DNA of 41,870 nt. Origin: Candidatus Pacearchaeota archaeon. GTDB lineage: Archaea > Nanobdellota > Nanobdellia > Pacearchaeales > GW2011-AR1. The position numbers and the translations under genes were made by a program. This document shows positions 26,643 through 35,090 of the stretch, piece by piece. Numbering within the stretch: position 1 is the first letter of the stretch; each line of letters begins with the position of its first letter. The stretch is taken from positions 1-41,870 of the forward strand of contig JAGVXA010000010.1 in NCBI GenBank assembly GCA_018304025.1, in the 5' to 3' direction. The notes under the pieces are model-generated. The model worked only from the letters and a program-made list of their open reading frames with translations, was not told the DNA's origin and did not search any database.

Positions 26643-28559
26643 ATGAGAAAAGAGGCGAGAATTGATAAAAAGATATTGGTGATTTTTGGGATTTTTATTT
26701 TTTTGATTGGGGGAATTGTTTTGATTTGTTTGGGTGGGGGAGTTTCTGCTGAATGTATTGGCGGAGTTACCGTCGAAAATAATATTTCACAATATGGAAT
26801 AACTTGGTTTTTTGACAAGCCGTATCAATGCGGAACTTTTGTGAATGGGGATTTTTGGGTGAAGACGGATGATTCGACGGGGGTTGTCAATGTGATAAGG
26901 ATGACGCCGGATATGGAGTATGATATTTTAGTAACTACTGATGCTTGTACTTATACTACTGCCACGACAGATTGTGCTGCTCACAATAATGAAAAATATC
27001 ATTTTGATTTAACAAATGATTATATGAGTTCGTGTGTTCTTTATCAAGGGCATAATGGATATTGCACCTATAAGAAAGTAAAGCACGGGTTTATGGTGAA
27101 TCCCAGCAATCCAAGTCAACAAGGGTTTGATGCTAGAGTATCTTCGTCATCATTTAATGAGAGTGTTATCCCTAATATTCCTTATATTGCCAATGGAAAT
27201 GATTCTATTATAAAAGTAATTTCATTTATACCTTGGCAAAGACCCAGATTAAAATCTGCGGCGGTGTTGACAGTGTTAGATAAAATTCCCACAGACAATG
27301 GATCTACAATATTTAGACCACCTTATTTTGGAAATGACAAAAAATTATATTCTTTTAATGATGTAGGTTTTAATAATTTGCCTTCGTATGAACCAGTTAT
27401 TGTGCCACCACCACTTTCTTATTTTTATAATCCGGGTATAGAGCATAAGTTCACGGGTGTTCAGATAGATTACTTTAATGGGGCAGAGATAGACTATATT
27501 CACCCGCATGATAACATGCCAAATGACGGGGGGGCTTTAGCATTCAGAAACGCAAACATCGCTTTACGCTTGATGCTGAATGATACTTTTGATGATAAGA
27601 GAGAACTTGCGATAAACTATATTCAGCATGGAATTGATTTGTACTATGCGGGAATCGGCGGGACAAAATGGCATCCTGATGGTCAGATATTCCTCGGAAG
27701 AAAATTGCCTATAACATTTGCTGCAGTGATGTTGAATGATTCTTCAATGAAAGAATTTGTTAGGACAGCAGATGATATGCAGTTTCAGGAAAATGGCGTG
27801 TTTCATTATACTAAAGAATCAAATAATGTTTTATGGTCATTGAACAAGAGCACATATTGGAATTATTGGAGATATTGGTCCGAGCTTGTTAATCTTCCAG
27901 ACAGCGGGGGGAAAGTCGGTCCTGACCCGCATAACTATATTGATGGCAGCAGTATCCCTGGTATAACTTATCTTGATGGAGGCAATGCAATGCAGGCAAA
28001 GTATACAGCGCTCGCGATTTATCTTATGCTCCCACTGCGTGATGTTTGGAACGATGAAGAATTACTAATATTTGCAGATAGGTGGACGTATCATGGAGTT
28101 ATAACGCAGCCAGATCCGTGCGCTCCGCCGACGGGAATTTGCAAAGCAGGAACGAATAGGGCTGGACAAACCTGTACTCTTGCTAATTCATATCGTTGCA
28201 ATCTCGATTCTCCACCTAGCACGTATGATTATTCTGTTCTTTCATTATGCGATTATCCTTCTTTGTATGCTTTAGATTATGGTGTCAAGTATGGACTAAA
28301 TAGCACAACTAACGAGTGTATTCATGATACAGATACTTCCGATGGTATAGGCAGGCTTCCGTGGGTTGACGGAATGCGTACGAATAGCGGTGTTAGCAGT
28401 AATAGTTGGAAAGAGAGTTTATGGGATACATACCGCAACTGTACAAATGAAATAAAAGATGGAACAGAAACAGGAGTTGATTGCGGAGGGATTTGTCCTG
28501 ATGCGTGCGCTTCGATTGGGAATTGCGAGATAAAGAAAGCGTATTGGAGAATTGTGTAA
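26643..28559 (+). CDS. Secreted paralogous-family protein A with CEIKKAYWRIV C-terminus
   Basis: Signal peptide; ENNISQYGITWFFDKPYQCGTFVNGDFWVKTDDSTGVVNVIR; NEIKDGTETGVDCGGICPDAC; terminal tag. Confidence 0.8.
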   Translation: MRKEARIDKKILVIFGIFIFLIGGIVLICLGGGVSAECIGGVTVENNISQYGITWFFDKPYQCGTFVNGDFWVKTDDSTGVVNVIRMTPDMEYDILVTTDACTYTTATTDCAAHNNEKYHFDLTNDYMSSCVLYQGHNGYCTYKKVKHGFMVNPSNPSQQGFDARVSSSSFNESVIPNIPYIANGNDSIIKVISFIPWQRPRLKSAAVLTVLDKIPTDNGSTIFRPPYFGNDKKLYSFNDVGFNNLPSYEPVIVPPPLSYFYNPGIEHKFTGVQIDYFNGAEIDYIHPHDNMPNDGGALAFRNANIALRLMLNDTFDDKRELAINYIQHGIDLYYAGIGGTKWHPDGQIFLGRKLPITFAAVMLNDSSMKEFVRTADDMQFQENGVFHYTKESNNVLWSLNKSTYWNYWRYWSELVNLPDSGGKVGPDPHNYIDGSSIPGITYLDGGNAMQAKYTALAIYLMLPLRDVWNDEELLIFADRWTYHGVITQPDPCAPPTGICKAGTNRAGQTCTLANSYRCNLDSPPSTYDYSVLSLCDYPSLYALDYGVKYGLNSTTNECIHDTDTSDGIGRLPWVDGMRTNSGVSSNSWKESLWDTYRNCTNEIKDGTETGVDCGGICPDACASIGNCEIKKAYWRIV

Positions 28560-28605
28560 AAATAAAAAAGAAAAGTTTAAATATATAATTAAACAATGTT
28601 TAAAC

Positions 28606-29373
28606 ATGGAGAGCATTATAAGAAATGTCGGCAAATGGGGAAACAGCGCCGGAGTTTTATTGCCAAAAGAATGGGCTGGAAACCAGGTAAATATAATTTT
28701 AATAGAGAGAACAGAAGAAATAAAAAAAGAAGTTTTTGATATCCTCGCCGATAAACTTGAGGAAATTATGGGAATATATCTTGTTGGGAGCTATGCCCGC
28801 GCTGAAATGCGGGAGGATTCTGATATAGACATTGTAGCTATTTCCAGCAATCTTAGAGAAGAAATTGTTTCTGGCAAATATCACATTTCAGTTATTCCGA
28901 TAGACATTGCCAGGCGGAATATTAAAAAAAATCCTCTGATGCTCCTGCCGAGGCTGATAGAAGCAAAAGTTTTGCTAAACAGACATTTACTGAGCGAGCT
29001 TAAGAAAATAAAGTTTGAAAAAGGATTTATTAAAAGATATATAGACGAGACGAAGGACATAATGAAGATTAATTCAGGATTATTGGAGCTAAACAAAATT
29101 GAGAAATATACAGATAATGAAATTTTATATTCTTTGGTTTTGAGAATAAGAGGAATTTTTATTTTGAACTGCCTATTGAACAAGAAATCTTATTCTAATA
29201 AACTATTCTTTAAAAATTTGGAGAAGGGTGTTGGAAAAAACGAATCTAAAGAGATTTATAGAATCTATAAATCTTACAGGGCAGACAAAAAAATTGACCG
29301 AAAAATTAAACTTGAAACTGGAAGGAAACTTTTGGAAATTCTAAGAAAAGATATTACGGCTGCAAGATGGTAA
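28606..29373 (+). CDS. SpoVT/AbrB-like N-terminus fused to nucleotidyltransferase domain
   Basis: IIRNVGKWGNSAGVLLPKEWAGNQV then YLVGSYARAEMREDSDIDIVAIS. Confidence 0.75.
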   Translation: MESIIRNVGKWGNSAGVLLPKEWAGNQVNIILIERTEEIKKEVFDILADKLEEIMGIYLVGSYARAEMREDSDIDIVAISSNLREEIVSGKYHISVIPIDIARRNIKKNPLMLLPRLIEAKVLLNRHLLSELKKIKFEKGFIKRYIDETKDIMKINSGLLELNKIEKYTDNEILYSLVLRIRGIFILNCLLNKKSYSNKLFFKNLEKGVGKNESKEIYRIYKSYRADKKIDRKIKLETGRKLLEILRKDITAARW

Positions 29374-29549
29374 AGCGAATAAAGAGACTGAAAAAAGGGA
29401 TTGAATCTTTGGAAAAACAAATAAAATTCCATGAAGAAAAATTAGATAAGGCGATTGAAGAGAAAGATATTGATTTGGAAGGATATTATAGAAAAGAAAT
29501 TGCAGGACTTAGAAAAAGCAAGTCGCGGAAAGAGAGATTTTTGCCGTAG
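29367..29549 (+). CDS. Small charged coiled-coil protein
   Basis: Overlaps upstream nucleotidyltransferase stop; K/E-rich. Confidence 0.45.
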   Translation: MVKRIKRLKKGIESLEKQIKFHEEKLDKAIEEKDIDLEGYYRKEIAGLRKSKSRKERFLP

Positions 29550-29589
29550 TTTTGCGAAGATTTATTAATTTGTTTTTATTTGTGATGGG

Positions 29590-31380
29590 ATGAAAAAAAA
29601 GGCGATTTTGATTTTTGGGGTTTTGATTTTTTTAATTGGCAATGTGCGCGCAGATTGCGTCGAAGGAATTACTGCTGGAAATAATATTTCACAATATGGA
29701 ATAACTTGGTTTTTTGACAAGCCGTATCAATGCGGAACTTTTGTTAATGGAGATTATTGGGTGAAGACTGATGATTCGACTGGGGTAGTGAATGTTATTA
29801 GAATAACTCCTGATTTTCAACAGTTTAATTTTAATAGCTATTTAAAATGGATAAATGGTTGGGAAGTGAATCCAACTTATAGTAATAAACACGGATTTGA
29901 TGAGAGAGCACAACTTTATGATGCTATTCTTGTTCCGAGCCTACCATATAATGCTCATGCTGATGAGTCTTTGATTAAAGCTGATAGTTGGGAAGAAGCA
30001 GGATTTACTACAGGTTATAGAAGATGCGAGGGAGGTGATACGCCAACTTGTTTATATGCTGTATCTGTCCTTACTGTTGTTGGAGCAATTCCTGAAAATA
30101 ATGGTGAAACTGTTTTTAGACCTTCGTATTTCGGAGCAAACAAAGTTTATTATTCTTCAAATAATTTAAGAACTGACTTATTGCCTTCATTGAATCCTGT
30201 GACAAATGCTCCGACTTTGCAGTGGGCTGTCAATAGATTTAAACCAGTCCAGTTAGATTACATTGCAGTTGCTGACCTTGCGGATTATCTTCATCCTAGA
30301 ATGAGTTGGCCAAATTACTATCCTGCATCAATGGCAAGAGATGTTGGGAACGGTGTACTAAGATTAATGTTGAATGATAGTGTCAGTGCTAAAATGCCAG
30401 CAGTAATTGCTATGACTCAAGCAGGAATTGATTATTATGGTATTTTTAAAGGAGGAATATCGTGGAGTCCTGGAGCTGGAGAAGCAATTGGAAGAAAGAT
30501 GCCTATAATATTTGCTTCTGTAATGCTTGATAATGCAGAAATGAAAAATGCAGTAAGGCCATCAAGAAGCGGCATTCTGGACGATAAGGGATTAGGATTT
30601 ACTGCCTTTGGTGAAGACCAACCTTATCAAGGAAAGAATACAGTGTTATGGGGAGATCCTTTAGGTTCTGCCAAATATTGCCCAGATGAAGATTTTTATT
30701 GGGAAGATATTATTGCTGATTCAACTAGAACATGCAGAGATCCATATGGGTATATAGACGGAGGTAGAATACCGGGCGGAGGATATCAGTTGTGCTGTAC
30801 CTCAGATGCATGGCTTGGGGAAACCTTGGCATTATGTTTGATGCCTTCATTGAGAGACCCCTGGAATGTGACTTATTATCAATATTTACTAGATTATACT
30901 GCAAGATGGAAAGATTCTGGAGCATATACTCAGCCTGATCCGTGTGCTCCTGTAGAGGGTGTGTGTGTTGGAGGAACAAGAAATGGACAGAAATGCACTA
31001 CTGCTTGGTTTGTCTCAGCCGAGTGGGCAGGAACAACAGATACATTCTGCACTGGGGGAGGAATATGTCAATTATCATTAGATAAGTTTAAGGTCACATA
31101 TGGACCAGATCCAAACAAACCTGGAGACTGTATAATGGATAATGACACAAGTGATGGTATTGGAAGATTTCCATTATTGCATGAAAAAAATCAAGGTATA
31201 TGGACAGGATATTCAAGTGAGTTTGCCCATTCAATGTGGGCCAAGTATAAGAATTGCTCAAACGGAGTAATGGACGGAACAGAAACAGGAAAGGATTGCG
31301 GGGGGATTTGTCCGGAGGAATGTGTTACGCCAGTGCAAGGGAATTGCGAGATAAAGAAAGCGTATTGGAGAATTTTGTAA
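29590..31380 (+). CDS. Secreted paralogous-family protein B with CEIKKAYWRIL C-terminus
   Basis: Paralog of 26643-28559: same N-terminal block, NGVMDGTETGKDCGGICPEEC, terminal tag. Confidence 0.8.
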   Translation: MKKKAILIFGVLIFLIGNVRADCVEGITAGNNISQYGITWFFDKPYQCGTFVNGDYWVKTDDSTGVVNVIRITPDFQQFNFNSYLKWINGWEVNPTYSNKHGFDERAQLYDAILVPSLPYNAHADESLIKADSWEEAGFTTGYRRCEGGDTPTCLYAVSVLTVVGAIPENNGETVFRPSYFGANKVYYSSNNLRTDLLPSLNPVTNAPTLQWAVNRFKPVQLDYIAVADLADYLHPRMSWPNYYPASMARDVGNGVLRLMLNDSVSAKMPAVIAMTQAGIDYYGIFKGGISWSPGAGEAIGRKMPIIFASVMLDNAEMKNAVRPSRSGILDDKGLGFTAFGEDQPYQGKNTVLWGDPLGSAKYCPDEDFYWEDIIADSTRTCRDPYGYIDGGRIPGGGYQLCCTSDAWLGETLALCLMPSLRDPWNVTYYQYLLDYTARWKDSGAYTQPDPCAPVEGVCVGGTRNGQKCTTAWFVSAEWAGTTDTFCTGGGICQLSLDKFKVTYGPDPNKPGDCIMDNDTSDGIGRFPLLHEKNQGIWTGYSSEFAHSMWAKYKNCSNGVMDGTETGKDCGGICPEECVTPVQGNCEIKKAYWRIL

Positions 31381-31547
31381 AGATTTTTTGTAGGAGAAAA
31401 GGGATTTTCTCTTTATGGCTGAAAAAAAGGGCGCGTTTTGTTGAAAAATTTAGACAATTAGGAAAATAGCAGCGGGAAGAGAATTAAAAACAAAAAATTT
31501 CAGAAAAAGTGCGTAGGAGAAATACTTATATAGTATAAATTTCTAAT

Positions 31548-34403
31548 TTGGATGTTAGAAAAGAGGGTTATCCTACATTGGTTCATCAGAAATATACTTA
31601 TAAGAATGGCAAGACGTATGGGCCTTATTTATACGAGAATAAACGCATCGATGGCAGGGTTGTTACGCGCTATCTTGGGCAGAAAGAAAAGCCGAATATC
31701 ACGACGACAAATGCGATTTATATCCTTCTGATATCACTGATTGCGATTGGCGCGATTGTTTTGATGTATCATTTCTTTTCTCCTACAGCAAATGTTGCGT
31801 TTGAAGTTGATTTTGTCTACAAACCCGGCGAGCCGTTAGAGGGTTTAATGAGATTTAGAATTAAGGAGGGAGAATTAGTTCCTAAAGATTCTATTATCAG
31901 AATTAATTATGGTTCGCAGTCAAAAAATTTTGCTTTGTCTGAATTAATCAGCGATCCAACTATTTCCGGGGAGTTTTATGCCGAAGGAAAAAGCCTTTCA
32001 GGGAGCGGAGAAGGATATGGTGTTGAAGGTTCCCGAATTGTTTATCCAACTATTGATTTTGATTTGTTGATTTCTTCTAAGGAGAAATCTGAAGAAGAAT
32101 CTGACAGCGATGAAGGGAGTGAAATAGTTGTCGAGGAAGCGACTGAAGGGAGTGAAATAGTTATCGAAGAAGCTACTGATGCAGGAATTGCTACTGATGA
32201 AGAAACTGCCGGCGAAGAAACGGCGGAGGAAGGCGCTGTTGAAGAAAGTTCTGAGACAAGCAGCGAATCGACAAGCGAGACGAGCAGCGAGAGCAGTTCA
32301 GAAAGTTCTGACTCTGGTTCTTCTGATTCCGGAGATTCAAGCTCGTCGGATTCCGGAGAGAGCAGCGACGCAGGAATAACTGGAGCGGCGATTCTTGAGA
32401 GCGAATCTATTATCAGCGGGCAAGTCAGCGAGGATGAAGAATTCACTTATATTCTCGAGAAAGGACAGAAAGCGAGAATTGCTCCAGGAAGCGTGAAAGT
32501 TGATGGAGAAGAAATAAGCGAGAGCAGTATTTCCCTAAAGGTTTTTGGCGACGAAGCTGAAGTAACAACAGATTATTTTATTAATGAAAGAGGATTTGGC
32601 GAGGATTTTCTCGGTGATTTTGGGCTGACTTTGTATGTCGACGTCAAGGAATTGGATTTAATTGCAGAACCGGGATTGATAACTGTTGAATTAGTTTCTG
32701 GAGACGACGTGATTGCCGTGCACGAGGAAGACATTACTGTTTTTGGCAAGGCGGAAAACAAGACAGAGGAGGAAACAAAAGAAAAGAATAAGACAAAAGA
32801 GGAGAAAGAGGGCGGCTTGAGTTTTGCCGGCGAGATTGAAACGATTATAATTCCTAAAGACGGTTCTGCTGTTGTTGATTTGAGCGAGTATTTTTCCGGA
32901 GCTGAAAGTTATGATTTTGACGCTGCAAACATTACTGCTTTATTCGACGGGGATTTAATGACTTTGAATGCTGAGCCAGGATTTAGCGGTTCTCGCAGCG
33001 GAAAAGTTACAGGTTATTTTGACGACGAGAATGTTGAAAGCAACTTGTTTAATATTTTAGTATCGTCGGGCGCGGTGAGAATGACGACTTCAAGAGAGAG
33101 AATAAAGGTTGGAGAAAAAGTCAGGTGGGTAAAAAATATCAGCTTTGATACTGCAGAAAACACGACTGTCGAGATTCCCGCAATTGCCGAAAACGTGAAC
33201 ATCAAACAAAATGTTGAAGGGGAGATTGTCAGCGTCGAGCCTAGTTTGCTGACGGGGGAAGTTATAATTGAAATGGACCTGGAGAAACAGCCGAGAATTA
33301 TTCAATGGATTAAAAAGTTAATAAGAATGATAACCGGACGAATAACTGGACGCGCTGTGACTGACTTGAACGACACGGGTGTTGAAGTTGTTTTGGAAAA
33401 TTCTGACAATTACGTGATAGAATATGAAACCTCTGCGCCGACTGCTGTCGAGTCGGAGATTTCCGGCGGGAAAAAAATTGTTATTTCAGGACCGGATGAA
33501 GTTGAATATACCGACGTTATCGCGTTTACTGAATTAAATAATTCTGTTTCTGTCTTGGATTCGGGGCAGATAAAAATTTACTGGCATAATTACGACGCTG
33601 CGCCTGAAGAAGTCAAGAGAGTTAGCGAAGTCGAGGAGAAAGATGTTGTCGAGGATATTATTATCGACGAGAATGGGGAAGTAAGCGATGCTAGCGAAGA
33701 GAATTTGAATTTGATTAGCGGAAATGTGATTCAAAATAGTTATGAAGAAAATAAAAAGAAAGAGGCTTTTGATGTGGCCTCAAAGGTACAGCATATCTCG
33801 ACGGACTATAATAATTATGACGACTATAACTATATAAATATTTCTGTTTACAATGATTCGGCGGAGAAAGCCCCAGTGGCTCAACGGTTACAGCACCGAA
33901 CTGATACTTCGGGTCCTGACGGACTTCCGGGTTCGACTCCCGGCTGGGGCGACTCCGCTTTTAATTCCGGCGCAGCAATTACTGGAAATGCTGTTTCAGA
34001 AATTCCGACGGAGAATTATGCCAGGCAATTAATTCCTTTCGATGCTTATGACTTGGATGACGACGGGAATGTTGATTATATTGAGTGGGTTGTACCTCAT
34101 CTTTCTAATCAAACATTTGAGATAATTATTGAAATTTCGAAGGCAGAGCATTTGGATGCAAACAGGACTTTTGTCGAGGATGTTTATGATTCAGTCAAGG
34201 CGAGAGACGGGAACTGGACGACGATTCCCGACGGAGATTATCTCCGCGTGACTTTTGAGGAGAATTTGACTTCTGAGAAAGATATTACGATTTATGCTAG
34301 AGCGGGATGCAATGAAACTATTTTGATTAATGGCGTTGAAGTTCCGTGCGAGATTTTTGAGAAGAAGACGAGGATTGACGAGATAAGGGGGGAATTGGGA
34401 TGA
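31548..34403 (+). CDS. Membrane-anchored surface protein with Ser/Asp/Glu-rich linker; tRNA-like sequence embedded in frame
   Basis: TTG start; TM AIYILLISLIAIGAIVLMYHFF; low-complexity linker; long open frame. Confidence 0.8.
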   Translation: MDVRKEGYPTLVHQKYTYKNGKTYGPYLYENKRIDGRVVTRYLGQKEKPNITTTNAIYILLISLIAIGAIVLMYHFFSPTANVAFEVDFVYKPGEPLEGLMRFRIKEGELVPKDSIIRINYGSQSKNFALSELISDPTISGEFYAEGKSLSGSGEGYGVEGSRIVYPTIDFDLLISSKEKSEEESDSDEGSEIVVEEATEGSEIVIEEATDAGIATDEETAGEETAEEGAVEESSETSSESTSETSSESSSESSDSGSSDSGDSSSSDSGESSDAGITGAAILESESIISGQVSEDEEFTYILEKGQKARIAPGSVKVDGEEISESSISLKVFGDEAEVTTDYFINERGFGEDFLGDFGLTLYVDVKELDLIAEPGLITVELVSGDDVIAVHEEDITVFGKAENKTEEETKEKNKTKEEKEGGLSFAGEIETIIIPKDGSAVVDLSEYFSGAESYDFDAANITALFDGDLMTLNAEPGFSGSRSGKVTGYFDDENVESNLFNILVSSGAVRMTTSRERIKVGEKVRWVKNISFDTAENTTVEIPAIAENVNIKQNVEGEIVSVEPSLLTGEVIIEMDLEKQPRIIQWIKKLIRMITGRITGRAVTDLNDTGVEVVLENSDNYVIEYETSAPTAVESEISGGKKIVISGPDEVEYTDVIAFTELNNSVSVLDSGQIKIYWHNYDAAPEEVKRVSEVEEKDVVEDIIIDENGEVSDASEENLNLISGNVIQNSYEENKKKEAFDVASKVQHISTDYNNYDDYNYINISVYNDSAEKAPVAQRLQHRTDTSGPDGLPGSTPGWGDSAFNSGAAITGNAVSEIPTENYARQLIPFDAYDLDDDGNVDYIEWVVPHLSNQTFEIIIEISKAEHLDANRTFVEDVYDSVKARDGNWTTIPDGDYLRVTFEENLTSEKDITIYARAGCNETILINGVEVPCEIFEKKTRIDEIRGELG
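33870..33950 (+). tRNA. tRNA-like gene inside an ORF; positional anticodon GAT (Ile), 14-nt variable arm
   Basis: Acceptor GCCCCAG/CTGGGGC; anticodon CCGAA-CTGATAC-TTCGG; variable GTCC-TGAC-GGAC-TT; T arm CCGGG-TTCGACT-CCCGG. Confidence 0.75.
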
Positions 34404-34912
34404 TGAACCGAGAAGAAAATAAAACGGGAGAAAAATTTAGAATGAAAAGAAAAGAGTTTGACTATTATATTTTTATCGACTACTCTGAAAGTTTGATAGG
34501 ATATACTATTATTGAAAAGTCGAAAATTAGAGATTTGCTTCCGAAAATTTCTAAATTAGCCCACTATAAAGAAATAGTGCATAAAAAACCGTATCTTGCC
34601 GCAATAAGAAAGAGATTTGAAAGAGAGGAAATTACAAAATTTTTAATGAAGTGGAAAATAAGGAATATGAAGGAGAATATTGAGATTTTCTCGGATGTTT
34701 TGGAGTTTGTAAAACGCAACGATAATTGTGCAATTTTTGTTTCAGTTGATAATAATCAGTATAAATCTTTTTTGAAATTGTTTGAAGTATTTCCCCATAA
34801 GGAGAACGTTGAAGTTTCTCAGGAAAGTTGTTTGAGGAAAGGTTCAATTGAGTGCAGATTGAGTTATATTATTGATAATCTATTAAATATAAAGAGGACG
34901 AAAAATGCTTAA
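34400..34912 (+). CDS. Hypothetical protein
   Basis: Intact ORF overlapping the previous stop; no family recognised. Confidence 0.5.
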   Translation: MMNREENKTGEKFRMKRKEFDYYIFIDYSESLIGYTIIEKSKIRDLLPKISKLAHYKEIVHKKPYLAAIRKRFEREEITKFLMKWKIRNMKENIEIFSDVLEFVKRNDNCAIFVSVDNNQYKSFLKLFEVFPHKENVEVSQESCLRKGSIECRLSYIIDNLLNIKRTKNA

Positions 34913-35090
34913 GCAAAAATCAAAGATTTTGTATAATTTATTTTCAGAGAAAAAATATAGAGTAGTAGACCCCTCAATCCTACTAATCGGACAAGCCGAG
35001 GTTCGTCAGGGTCTGTTCCTCTACGAATTAGATATATGTTCAAAGTATATAAAATTTTCGGTTGAAGATGGCAAAAGGAGATTAAAATGA
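34905..35090 (+). CDS. Hypothetical short ORF
   Basis: Overlaps both neighbouring ORFs by a few nt. Confidence 0.3.
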   Translation: MLKQKSKILYNLFSEKKYRVVDPSILLIGQAEVRQGLFLYELDICSKYIKFSVEDGKRRLK

